A stretch of 12,102 bases of DNA from Smittium mucronatum (Eukaryota; Kickxellomycota; Harpellomycetes; Harpellales; Legeriomycetaceae): the NCBI GenBank assembly GCA_001953115.1, contig LSSL01007102.1, positions 1 through 12,102 on the forward strand, read 5' to 3'. Shown in pieces: positions 1-7,299 of this stretch. Both the position numbers and the translations under genes were made by a program. The notes beneath the pieces were generated by a model. That model did not search any database and was not told where the DNA came from. It was given only the letters and a program-made list of their open reading frames with translations. Positions within the stretch are counted from its first letter, which is position 1, and each line of letters begins with the position of its first letter.

Positions 1-254
1 ATTCCAATAGACCCTTTTTTTAGATTTGCGGGGTTATTTTTTTGATTAAAATTAAAAAAACGTTATCATTGGACTTAATAATTATTTATACCAATCAAAA
101 AGAAAAAGCTTATAATACCTAAGAACAATAGTATTTTAACCAATAATGACATATATCAATGCCTATAAGTTAAAGTGAATTATTGGTTATAAGAATGACC
201 CCACAGGTCCAGAAAAAAAGGTCTATTGGAATGAAAAAAAGGGTCTATTGGAAT
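1..254. mobile_element. MITE-like element bounded by a 21-bp inverted repeat
   Basis: Bases 1-21 are the exact reverse complement of bases 234-254, and they also match 213-232 with a single-base indel in the C/T run. The motif is ATTCCAATAGACCC followed by seven T. About 210 bp of AT-rich sequence without an open frame lies between the arms. Terminal inverted repeats around a short non-coding core are typical of miniature inverted-repeat elements. The left arm starts at the first base of the window, so its true end and any target-site duplication cannot be seen. The inverted repeat is certain; calling it a transposon is inference. Confidence 0.4.
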
Positions 255-369
255 GGAAAAAAGGGTCTATTGGAATGGAAAAAAGTGTCTATTGAAATGA
301 AAAAAAGTGTCTATTGAAATGAAAAAAAGTGTCTATTCAAATGAAAAAAAGTGTCTATTGGAATGAAAA
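221..369. repeat. 22-bp tandem array, six full copies plus one partial
   Basis: Units start at 221, 243, 265, 287, 309, 331 and 353, each with the pattern GTCTATTGGAATGAAAAAAA plus two bases; the last copy is cut off at about 369. Units 1-3 carry TATTGGAAT, units 4-5 TATTGAAAT, unit 6 TATTCAAAT, and the partial unit 7 returns to TATTGGAAT. The joining dinucleotide changes from GG (units 1-2) to GT (units 3-6). This gradient indicates stepwise local duplication. The unit is the right arm of the inverted repeat at 1-254, so a terminal repeat seems to have been amplified in tandem. Confidence 0.95.
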
Positions 370-432
370 CCCCTGTAATTCTTGACTGCATGTAACCTCA
401 GTCATCCAGCCTACTTGAAGCAGTGACAGGGG
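370..432. repeat. Imperfect inverted repeat (possible hairpin)
   Basis: CCCCTGT at 370-376 is the exact reverse complement of ACAGGGG at 426-432. Inside it, GACTGC near 384 can pair five of six bases with GCAGTG near 420. The patch is clearly more GC-rich than its surroundings and lies between the 22-bp array and hairpin-repeat copy C, so it may be part of the same element. Folding is a prediction from pairing only. Confidence 0.35.
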
Positions 433-450
433 GGTCTTTCGGTTGGTATA

Positions 451-500
451 TTGAACCCTTTTCTCGTAGGTACGCAGCCGGTAGTCCAGCAGAGGAGCTT
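451..500 (+). repeat. Dispersed hairpin repeat, copy C
   Basis: This shares an ordered set of words with the copy at 8463-8525: TTGAACC, CTCG, AGGTA, AGCCG, TAG and GCAGAGG. The distance from TTGAACC to GCAGAGG is 38 bp in both. GCCGG (477-481), loop TAGT and CCAGC (486-490) form a 5-bp stem with one mismatch. The innermost pair is G-C here and C-G in copy A, which is a compensatory change. The sequence after it is T-rich, as in the other copies. Function is unknown. Confidence 0.5.
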
Positions 501-549
501 ATTGTAGTTAAGAAAATGGTCTTTTCTATACGAATTTTTCTTTTTTTAT

Positions 550-965
550 TATTTATTTAGTATAGTTTTTAATGGCGTTATCTTACAATAAAATTCCGTG
601 ATACAAAAAAAAAATGTCCGATTCGAAAAATATCTGAGCCATATTATGCTTTTCATAATGCTTTCTGTAATTTCTTCAATATTTTTTTTGAATTATGAAA
701 GTTTAAAGCCCAGTCTATTGGAGGTTTCCCCCATTGCAACAATTTCTGTCTTTGGATTTGTACCAGTGACCTGTTCCATCATTGAAACTAATTCATATTT
801 TCCCCGAATTTTTTTGGGGCTTATACTCTATTTATAAATCGTTCTGTCTTTAGCACCAACTGTTTGCTCCCAGCCACCATTGATTTGGTTATCAGTAGGG
901 TTGATATCCATTTGAGCTAATAATTTGCTCTTTGTTATCTTGGCTGGTCTTAATAAAGGTTTCAA
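550..965 (-). pseudogene. Possible decayed coding remnant, unidentified
   Basis: Read on the minus strand from 965 to a TAA at 551-549, one frame runs about 138 codons with only two internal stops: TAG at 830-828 and TAA at 695-693. The translation is hydrophilic and protein-like, for example KSKLLAQMDINPTDNQ near the start and TGTNPKTEIVAMGE in the middle. An A8 run just upstream (near 970-980) could mark a frameshift extending it. The opposite strand of 598-837 also reads open for 79 codons, but that translation is hydrophobic, low in complexity and lacks an ATG; I take it as an antisense shadow. I do not recognise a family. At this AT content a frame this clean can arise by chance, so the call is weak. 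Confidence 0.2.
586..603 (-). repeat. 18-bp dispersed repeat, inverted relative to 7714-7731
   Basis: The reverse complement of 586-603 is TATCACGGAATTTTATTG, identical to plus-strand 7714-7731. Both copies are preceded in that orientation by a T-rich stretch, so the relationship may extend beyond the exact match. It is probably a shared fragment of a repeat family. Confidence 0.6.
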
Positions 966-1410
966 ATGAATTTTTTTTGTGAGATATTATTGGCCGGTTC
1001 TAGAAAATTTCTTCAAGTGCAAGAGAGTGTAAGGAAAAATTATCTTTTAGACTCATATTTAACCAACTAGCAAAAAAATAAGAAAAAGCGTCACTAAGCT
1101 AGCCACTTTCGAACTATTGATCTTTTTTTTTAATTGGATATGTATATTCTTAGAAAATAATATGTTACCATTAGTTAATTACTGAAATCATTTCAGTTAC
1201 TGACTAATTATAGGTGCTCGATTTAGATTTAATTTTCTTGCAATTTCTTTTGTGTTGATAAGGAAAAAAGATGTTAATTACTTTTAACATATTGTAATTT
1301 AAATTTCGAAAAAATATGAATATTTACTCAGAGCAAAGTGAAGTTTTTTTTATGCATAATTTATTTTCAACTTAATAAAAATAATTAAAAACACTATTAA
1401 AAATCTAAAA
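966..1410. other. AT-rich DNA with no supported gene
   Basis: Stops are dense in all frames and there are many A and T homopolymers. The only structure I can support is the near-palindrome at 1170-1208, listed separately. Confidence 0.6.
1170..1208. repeat. 39-bp near-perfect palindrome
   Basis: The left arm at 1170-1188 and the right arm at 1190-1208 are reverse complements at 16 of 19 positions, around one central base at 1189. The inner eight pairs, ACTGAAAT against ATTTCAGT, are perfect, as are the outer six. It could be a cruciform-forming site, a binding site for a dimeric protein, or an end-to-end repeat remnant. Confidence 0.8.
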
Positions 1411-1450
1411 AAAATTGAAAAAAATTGAAAAAAATTGAAAAAAATTGAAA
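1411..1450. repeat. 10-bp tandem repeat, four exact copies
   Basis: The unit AAAATTGAAA is repeated four times without change at 1411, 1421, 1431 and 1441. It directly abuts hairpin-repeat copy B. Copy A has a comparable T/A-rich tail at 8526-8570, so the tract is probably the variable tail of that repeat rather than an independent microsatellite. Confidence 0.95.
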
Positions 1451-1460
1451 AAAAATCTCC

Positions 1461-1522
1461 CACCCAACTCTGCCCCATTGCTCTAGCAGCTGCATACCCA
1501 CTGGTCATTGGTTCAAGGGGGC
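1461..1522 (-). repeat. Dispersed hairpin repeat, copy B
   Basis: On the minus strand this begins CCCCCTTGAACCAAT, identical over 15 bases to copy A at 8465-8479. It continues through a GGTATG word, GCTGCTAGAGC, a GGGG(C)AGAG word and GGGTG into a T-rich tail. The stem around the TAGA loop keeps only its three inner pairs. On the plus strand it contains GGTTCAA, which resembles an RNA polymerase III B box or tRNA T-arm, but I cannot build a full tRNA fold from it. Confidence 0.6.
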
Positions 1523-1529
1523 TGGTGAT

Positions 1530-1555
1530 CTATTAATACTTTCCAGTATTAATAG
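1530..1555. repeat. Perfect 11-bp hairpin with a TTCC loop
   Basis: CTATTAATACT at 1530-1540 and AGTATTAATAG at 1545-1555 are exact reverse complements separated by TTCC. It lies 8 bp beyond hairpin-repeat copy B. No T-run follows, so a terminator is not supported. It may be an end structure of the neighbouring repeat or an unrelated cruciform. Confidence 0.9.
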
Positions 1556-1839
1556 ACGGGCAAAACAAATGCCATCCAAAAATTTCGCTGTTCCCAGTAT
1601 GATTATTTGGCTGGCGTCGTCATCGTGGAGCTGAAAAAAAAAAAAAGATTAAGTGAAGCTCCTCGGATTAAAGAATCGGCGTATCAAACTGTTTTAATAT
1701 CCAGTATTTTTGCACATAAAAAACAAACTACATCTACTGGATAAATCTTAACATTTTCTTTCTTATTTCTTCACCCAAAATATATTATCAAATCATAAGT
1801 CGAAAACCAATGCACTTCAAAACCTCTAATCGATTTAAT
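1556..1839. other. No supported gene
   Basis: The first 130 bp are less AT-rich than average and contain a 21-codon ATG frame at 1570-1635 followed by an A-run near 1634-1646. This is too short to claim. The remainder is AT-rich with frequent stops. Confidence 0.5.
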
Positions 1840-2316
1840 TTATGAAATTTGCATGGTTTTAAACGAATTGCACCGTATGAAAATAATGTAACCAATAAAT
1901 GATGCATATTTAATTTTTGCACAAAAATACTTAATACTTGAAAATTTGATGTGTTGATTTTTTAGTGTGAAATGTTGTAGGAGTAGTGGTAGATTGAATA
2001 TTTTTGTGGAATTTTAATTGAATTTGTGCACTTTTAATTGTCTTCATACAGAGAAATATTTTATAGAATTAATCGCTTTAAAAATATTTAATAACAGCAT
2101 AAATGGAATCCATTTATCGGAAAGCTTCTATATACACCAGCAATGCGTCGGCCTAGTTCTATTATTCGGTCTTAAAAACTTACTAGAATATTTAAGTTGA
2201 CTATATGTGACGCCGCCTATTTTTTTTCCATTTCTAAAATTGTGGGCCTCAATTACTACTCGAATACTTTTATAAATATACGTGATGATTATAAAAAAAA
2301 AAAGATAAACGATCAA
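1840..2316 (-). pseudogene. Possible decayed coding remnant, unidentified
   Basis: One minus-strand frame runs from 2316 to a TAA at 1842-1840, 159 codons with three internal stops, the first a TAG at 2130-2128. The first 62 codons are open and include a hydrophobic start followed by the basic stretch KYSSKFLRPNNRTRPTH. Neither half matches a family I know. It lies about 165 bp downstream of the kinase on the same strand, but nothing links them. A plus-strand frame at 2018-2200 overlaps it and lacks an ATG. A frame with this few stops is unusual but not rare in 12 kb of such DNA, so confidence is low. Confidence 0.2.
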
Positions 2317-2481
2317 TTCTAAAAAAATTTAGGGGATGTATATTTTAAAAAAATAATCACAAATAAAGCTATACTTGAATGGAGTTTTTTACTTTGATAT
2401 GAGTATATTGGTGGGATAAAATCATTAACAAATCAATATCGACTAAAAGTGCTCTCGATTATTGAGGATATCAAAAAAAAC

Positions 2482-5400
2482 TCACTTTTCCATGTTATCA
2501 CTAAAGGATATCGGCTTAGACATGGGACTCCCCATAAAATTCAGGGAAAAATCTAAATTAACTCCAGAATCAAAGTTGCTATGGAACAACTCAGACATCA
2601 AGTTCTCTTCTAGTTTCCCAAATGAGTCTGGGTGAAACAGATCGGGTGACAAATCGATAGCAAAGTCCGGAAAATCTCCCAAAGAACAAAATTCGGTAAG
2701 ATAATCACCTTCCTTCCTAGTTTCCTCGCCAAAACGACTTGGAAGATTTTTTTCGGGATCATTATCTAATGCCAGATCACTCGGCACCGCAGAATCAGTT
2801 TCTTTGGGCCCAATGTTACTATTGACAAAAGCATCTTCAGTTATGAAATCACTATTATCTTTGGAGTACATGAAAAAATTCCGATTTTTTTGGCAAGATT
2901 GAGTCTTTTTGCTTAATGGCTGAGGTTTTGACCACAGATATCCCGATCCTAGTTGGATTTTCTTAGATTTCAGACTATCAAAAGTCTTTGAATTCTCTGT
3001 CCCATTTTCACTATCATTGGCTTCAACGTTGTTTCCAAACCTAGAAAATCCTTTAAGGAAGGTATTTCTGTTAGATCCAAAACTAGAAATAAACGACTTG
3101 GACTTTTTCAAGTTAGTTTTAGGCAACAGGGGGCTGTTCTTAGCGCTTTCTGACATTCTAGAAGGTGAACTCTTTTCAGTGCCCTTACCTCTATACTTTG
3201 TGCTGTATCCTAAGCTGAGGTTCCTCCTTAGCGATACAGAATCTGGTATATCCATCTGATCATTTTGCTTATGAGTATCTTCAGAAACACCCTGGAGCTC
3301 TAAATTATCAATCTGATTAGAGCATGGCTTTTTTTGATAGGCCTTATCATCAATCGATTCAGTGAGGCCAATAGCCAAATCGGAGGTGTGATGAAGAGGG
3401 TATTCCTCAATGTCATTTATGGGAGAAGTGGAAATTCGGTTTAAGTCCAGATTTTGGCTATCTAAATCTACTTGAGGTGACTTGTGTGTGTCAAATTTCA
3501 ACAAATTGGTAGCTTTTCTAAATGATCCTAATGTATTTTTAACTGTAGATTTATTAGCATGAGGAGGTGATTTGTCTAACTTAGGGCTTGAATCTGGGCT
3601 TTTAGATCCCACAGTAACACTACTGAGAGACTCTTCATAATTGGTCATGTCTTTTTTATTCCTTTTTACGCCAGTAGCTCCAGGATTGTGATTGGTAGAA
3701 GATTTGAGGTTATTCTTGGATGCCTTTTTATGGTTGGATAAAATTTTTTTTAATGCAGAAAACTTTCCCTTAAACTTGTGTTTTGGTATAAAATCACTGG
3801 CTTTTTCATCGGATTTTGGTTTTTCTTGAGAATCATCGGCGTTTAAATTGGGAATTAAGATCCTTGGATCAGGATCTATATTTATATCAGAAAGAACGGG
3901 GGGGACATCGTCAAATATCCTGAGATGAGAGTAATACTCCATATCGGTGAAGTTTTCGTTAATGTGAGCAAAGGAAGGTATATTTTGAGCAATATTCAAA
4001 GTATCAGAAGTGTTTGTTTGAACTTTGCTGTTTTTCAAAAGCCCATTTGTGTACTCTCGAGAGGAACTTTCGCTTAAGTCAGAAGCTGCAGAGATGTGTT
4101 TTTTATCATCAGGGATGTTGAGGAGAATGGATCTGTTTGTTGATTTGAAAAAACTCTTATTTTGTCTTAATCTAGAAAGAGCAGGGTCAGTTCTAACAAT
4201 AGACTCTGTGTTGGATTTGTTTCGAAGTTTTTTTAATATGATGGGGGTTTTCTTACTTCTAGCAAACGAGCTACTTAGTTTTTGGTCAGGTAATGAATGT
4301 CTGAAAGTAGATTTTTTTATGACCGCAGCAGGTTTATTTGCAGGGGATTTTTCGAAAACGTTAATATTCTTCGACGAAAGTTTGATGGAATTAGAGGCAG
4401 AAATGTTTTCAGGGATTTTATCCTCCAATATTTCTATTTCTGGGATATTTTGGGTTATATGGATCGGAATTGATAAACCTCTTCTTTTACCTTGATATAC
4501 AATCTCAGCTCTTTCTAAAGTGGCTTTAGAAGATGGTCTGTGTTTTGGATTTAAAACAAGCATAAATTGAATGAGTTCGGAAATATCGGAATCAACTTTA
4601 GATAAAAGTGATTTTAGCTTTCTGTTAACGATTACAGAAGAATCCGAAGTCTTATCATTAGATGGTGAAGAATCAAAGCTGTTTTTCTCGGGTAAAGGGA
4701 CTTTGAGAAGAGATGCGGCATTCAGACCTTCATTCCAGCCAATGCAATCATTAAATGATTCAGAAACTAAAGGAATGATACTAAAAATCCTACGAAGTTG
4801 ATCAATCTGATTCATACCAGGAAAAATAGGATGCTTTAATGCCAGCTCGGCAACAATGGTCCCCACAGCCCATACATCAATTGATTGGTTATACCATTTA
4901 GAACCAATTAGAACTTCAGGGGCCCTATACCATCTTGTGCTTACATATGTGGTTAATGGTCTCCCAGGGAATAATTTGTTGAGAGTAGAATTACTAGGCT
5001 GAGAGGAAATCGAAGAAATATTTATTGAACGGGCCAAGCCAAAATCTGCAATTTTAGCGAATAATTCACCGGTTTGACTGGTACTAATTAAGATGTTCTC
5101 TGGCTTAAGATCGCGGTGAAAATAGCCGGAGGAGTGGATATAGTCCAAGCCTCGTAACACTTGAACAGATATGTTGATAATAAAAAAATCAGAGTCACAC
5201 ATATTTGAAGGCAATCTTTTTGCATTGGAGAGGTCTTGAATATACTCAAGTAAATTGCAATCCATACATTCAAAAACCAAAAACGATCTGTAGTCTTCTC
5301 TGAAAGAGGAAATGAAACGAATAACGTTCGGGTGGCATAATTTAGAGAGGGCCTCTACTTCAAAGTTTGCAGCGGAATCCTTCCAATGACGCTTTTTCAT

Positions 5401-5502
5401 TTTTTTTATTGCGACTTTAGTGTTTGATAATTTGTCGGTTGCCATCAAAACAGAGCTAAAAGCACCTTCGCCGAGGTTGCTATTAATCTGATATTTATTC
5501 AT
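2482..5502 (-). CDS. Ime2/MAK-like (RCK group) serine/threonine protein kinase
   Basis: This is a 1006-residue protein with an N-terminal kinase domain at about 4-335. Visible motifs are the glycine loop GEGAFSSV (11-18), VAIKK with K33, helix-C E48, HRDLKPEN (129-136, catalytic D131), DFG (153-155) and TTYVSTRWYRAPE (184-196). The YVSTRWYRAPEVL context, SIDVWAVGTIVAEL, PIFPG and the later WNEGLNAASL block are hallmarks of the MAK/ICK/Ime2 group, where the TxY is the dual phosphorylation site; here it reads TTY. Compared with MAK the activation segment is about 17 residues longer (158-182), and there is a Ser/Asn-rich insert at about 271-296. The remaining 670 residues look disordered: Ser-, Asn- and Lys-rich, with many S-P sites (for example 635, 639, 645, 675, 693, 779, 790), a basic patch (574-600) and an acidic, Phe-rich C-terminus (937-1006). 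Fungal relatives (Ime2, Crk1) act in meiosis, sporulation and morphogenesis; that role here is inferred. The ATG at 5502 is preceded by an in-frame TAA at 5520-5518 and has A at -3, so the start is well supported. No intron is needed. Confidence 0.93.
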   Translation of the reverse strand: MNKYQINSNLGEGAFSSVLMATDKLSNTKVAIKKMKKRHWKDSAANFEVEALSKLCHPNVIRFISSFREDYRSFLVFECMDCNLLEYIQDLSNAKRLPSNMCDSDFFIINISVQVLRGLDYIHSSGYFHRDLKPENILISTSQTGELFAKIADFGLARSINISSISSQPSNSTLNKLFPGRPLTTYVSTRWYRAPEVLIGSKWYNQSIDVWAVGTIVAELALKHPIFPGMNQIDQLRRIFSIIPLVSESFNDCIGWNEGLNAASLLKVPLPEKNSFDSSPSNDKTSDSSVIVNRKLKSLLSKVDSDISELIQFMLVLNPKHRPSSKATLERAEIVYQGKRRGLSIPIHITQNIPEIEILEDKIPENISASNSIKLSSKNINVFEKSPANKPAAVIKKSTFRHSLPDQKLSSSFARSKKTPIILKKLRNKSNTESIVRTDPALSRLRQNKSFFKSTNRSILLNIPDDKKHISAASDLSESSSREYTNGLLKNSKVQTNTSDTLNIAQNIPSFAHINENFTDMEYYSHLRIFDDVPPVLSDINIDPDPRILIPNLNADDSQEKPKSDEKASDFIPKHKFKGKFSALKKILSNHKKASKNNLKSSTNHNPGATGVKRNKKDMTNYEESLSSVTVGSKSPDSSPKLDKSPPHANKSTVKNTLGSFRKATNLLKFDTHKSPQVDLDSQNLDLNRISTSPINDIEEYPLHHTSDLAIGLTESIDDKAYQKKPCSNQIDNLELQGVSEDTHKQNDQMDIPDSVSLRRNLSLGYSTKYRGKGTEKSSPSRMSESAKNSPLLPKTNLKKSKSFISSFGSNRNTFLKGFSRFGNNVEANDSENGTENSKTFDSLKSKKIQLGSGYLWSKPQPLSKKTQSCQKNRNFFMYSKDNSDFITEDAFVNSNIGPKETDSAVPSDLALDNDPEKNLPSRFGEETRKEGDYLTEFCSLGDFPDFAIDLSPDLFHPDSFGKLEENLMSELFHSNFDSGVNLDFSLNFMGSPMSKPISFSDNMEK

Positions 5503-5782
5503 TATGAGAGATGTAAGTTATTGATAATGAGGTATTTTATGAAACATTCGGTCTGGAAGCTGGATAAGATATTTCGTCAAAGTGATGTAAAGGAAAAAGA
5601 TAAGTATAAAAGGATGAAGGGAGAGATTTGGTTTATATTTTTCAGATAATATACAGGGCTTGTATGTTTTGGGGAAAATGCTAGTAAATGCTAGTGCGAT
5701 TTATAGTGTAGGGAAGTGCGTGAGAAACATAGGGTAGGACGTGACGAATATAGAGTGAAGTTAAAAAGGGTTTAAATATAGT
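5503..5782 (-). promoter_or_regulatory. Kinase upstream region and leader
   Basis: This is the presumed promoter and 5' leader of the minus-strand kinase gene. The leader contains a nine-codon upstream ORF (5547-5518). A good TATAAAAGG word lies at 5605-5613 but on the plus strand, pointing away from the kinase, so it is not assigned to it. I see no other recognisable binding site and no coding sequence here. The transcription start is unknown. Confidence 0.4.
5518..5547 (-). promoter_or_regulatory. Upstream ORF in the kinase leader
   Basis: An ATG at 5547-5545 opens a frame MFHKIPHYQ ending in TAA at 5520-5518, 15 bp before the kinase ATG and in the same frame. It could reduce kinase translation, as upstream ORFs often do. 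Readthrough of the TAA would add a short N-terminal extension. Whether the transcript starts far enough upstream to include it is unknown. Confidence 0.4.
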
Positions 5783-6671
5783 TCATTCTATTTTTAAGAA
5801 TTCTGAGTAAGGGATTTGGTTCCAGGTACTAATAAAGTTTGTTAGTGGTGGAAAGCATCGCTCAAACAATATTAGCAGACATGTATCAATTTGCCCCTCT
5901 GAATCATCCCCTCATTTACTCCAATGAGCATCTTTGCCTCATAAATATTGGTGAATAGACCCTACCTTCCAATTGGGCAGTTCAGCTGCCACATTTGCTG
6001 AGATATCGTGCAGACTAACTTATCAACTGGAAATGCATACTTTGTTTGTTGTGACTAAACGAGAAATATTGTGCATGTGCATTCAATAGACACAACAAAA
6101 TAGCCAACAAAAACCACAGAACCCTGCCAGTAACCAGTCTTATGAATTTTTTGAAGTCAACACTCTACTTATATCCTCCATTGGTAGGCATGGGTACTCA
6201 ACAAAACAATCGGATTACTTTAATGGGAATTGACAGCATAAAAGATTCATAAATAAAGTGTGCAATCCACTGCACCCGACCAAAATCCAACCAAACATCA
6301 TTAACATTTTTCAACAATGTCATATTCTTAATGATTTGCAATATGCTAGGCAATGCCAGGAATTTGATATTGTGGCAAAATAGCTAAGCCGAGATGCGGC
6401 ACTCAATAGCCAAGTCATGGCCACTTGATTTTCTGAAATTTTCGCTTCTTTGATTCTCATTTTCCTCTTGGCTAGACTTACAATGAGGCGATAGGCCAGC
6501 AGGTGTCGTATGAATTCGACAAGGTTTTCATTTAAAAAAGACTTAATGCCAGCTGCAAAACACCAGAAAAAATAAACAGCGACTGGTATGTTTTTCCCAT
6601 CATAACTGCAGCAAACGAGTTTGTTACTTAATAAATCGCATCACCTCCTCCAACCATTACACTGATATCCT
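5783..6671 (-). pseudogene. Coding-like region: intron-bearing or decayed gene, unidentified
   Basis: The base composition is visibly less AT-rich than the flanks. Minus-strand frames are stop-poor but no single frame covers the region. Segment one (6640-6320) is 106 codons open with no internal ATG-led long frame and reads NENLVEFIRHLLAYRLI in its middle. An alternative frame over 6669-6530 reads GKTYQSLFIFSGVLQLAL, and a T6 run there could be the frameshift point. A third frame at 6164-6018 is open for 49 codons and contains VLWFLLAILLCLLNAHA, resembling a secretion signal but without an ATG. A fourth, 6019-5783, has two internal stops. Splice-like signals exist: T11 followed by TAG at about 6680-6670, GTAAGT and TTTCAG 49 bp apart near 6482-6434, and GTAGGG...TTCAG near 5966-5900. 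I could not assemble a continuous spliced product and recognise no family, so this may be a broken gene or chance. Confidence 0.25.
5954..5962. repeat. AATAGACCC motif copy
   Basis: AATAGACCC here repeats the core of the terminal repeat at 1-21 and recurs again at 9149-9157. A related form, ATTCAATAGACAC, is at 6081-6093 and matches the GTGTCTATTGAA variant of the 22-bp array in reverse complement. These may be isolated remnants of the same element. Confidence 0.4.
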
Positions 6672-6686
6672 AAAAAAAAAAAGTAT

Positions 6687-6702
6687 CCCTCCCATCCCTC
6701 CC
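6687..6702 (-). other. G-quadruplex motif
   Basis: The minus strand reads GGGAGGGATGGGAGGG: four runs of three G with loops of 1, 2 and 1 bases. This is the classic pattern for a compact parallel quadruplex and stands out in AT-rich DNA. It sits 16 bp upstream, on the minus strand, of the coding-like region at 5783-6671. Folding in vivo is not shown by sequence. Confidence 0.7.
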
Positions 6703-7299
6703 ATCTCGACATTTCTTATTTTTATCCTTGAGTTTTTTGATCAAAAATACTCCAGATTAATATGGCACATAAGCCTCAATATCATCCAATAATAACACCT
6801 TCTAGATATGTCATATACTCTCTTCAAAACCAACTTATTATTCTGCCAAATGAAAAACCTAAAATCTTTGATAATTTTTTAATTAATTGAAATATTAATT
6901 GATTCTGCATCATCACCCAATTAGTAGTTATTTTGCTTTATTTCACACCTAATTATTACTCCACAATAAAATTAATTAATAGTCTTCAGGAATCCAAATT
7001 TTCTTTATTAGCACAAGGATTTTCAATTTGATAATTTGATTTACATACATTAATTAAGCATATCAGCAGAAACTCAGTGCTTTAATTTTACCCATCTCAA
7101 CCTCATTCGAGAAAAAAGGATTTATGGCAATTAACAAGATACTAACTGTGATTTTTTCATTTTCTATAAAACCAGAAACCAAACTTAAATGTCGGCTGAC
7201 TCGTTTACTAAGAAATGCAATAATAATAAAGAACTTAAGTTTAGTTTATAAGTCGCATATTATATTCTGGATTGTATTTGGATAAAAAAGAAACGTCCG
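6703..7299. other. AT-rich DNA, no supported gene
   Basis: One short plus-strand ATG frame at 6762-6890 encodes 42 residues beginning MAHKPQYHPIITPSRYV. Its composition looks protein-like, but open frames of this length are expected by chance here and nothing upstream or downstream extends it. The rest has dense stops in all frames and several ATTAATT words. Confidence 0.5.

Noticed and set aside
1..369. CRISPR array
   Set aside because: The 22-bp units are head-to-tail with no spacers, and the sequence is of eukaryotic character.
598..837. 79-codon plus-strand open frame with several membrane-like segments
   Set aside because: It starts at GTG, not ATG, is low in complexity, and the minus strand of the same stretch reads as a more protein-like, hydrophilic sequence.
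3017..5273. Several open frames of 60-156 codons inside the kinase gene on either strand (3017-3259, 4025-4495, 4571-4801 plus; 5088-5273 minus)
   Set aside because: They lie wholly inside the 1006-codon kinase frame and have the hydrophobic or repetitive look of antisense or shifted readings.
5605..5613. TATAAAAGG as the kinase TATA box
   Set aside because: It is on the plus strand and points away from the kinase; no plus-strand gene is supported downstream of it.
6762..6890. 42-residue plus-strand ORF beginning MAHKPQYHPII
   Set aside because: It looks protein-like, but dozens of frames this long are expected by chance at this A+T content, and nothing supports splicing or homology.
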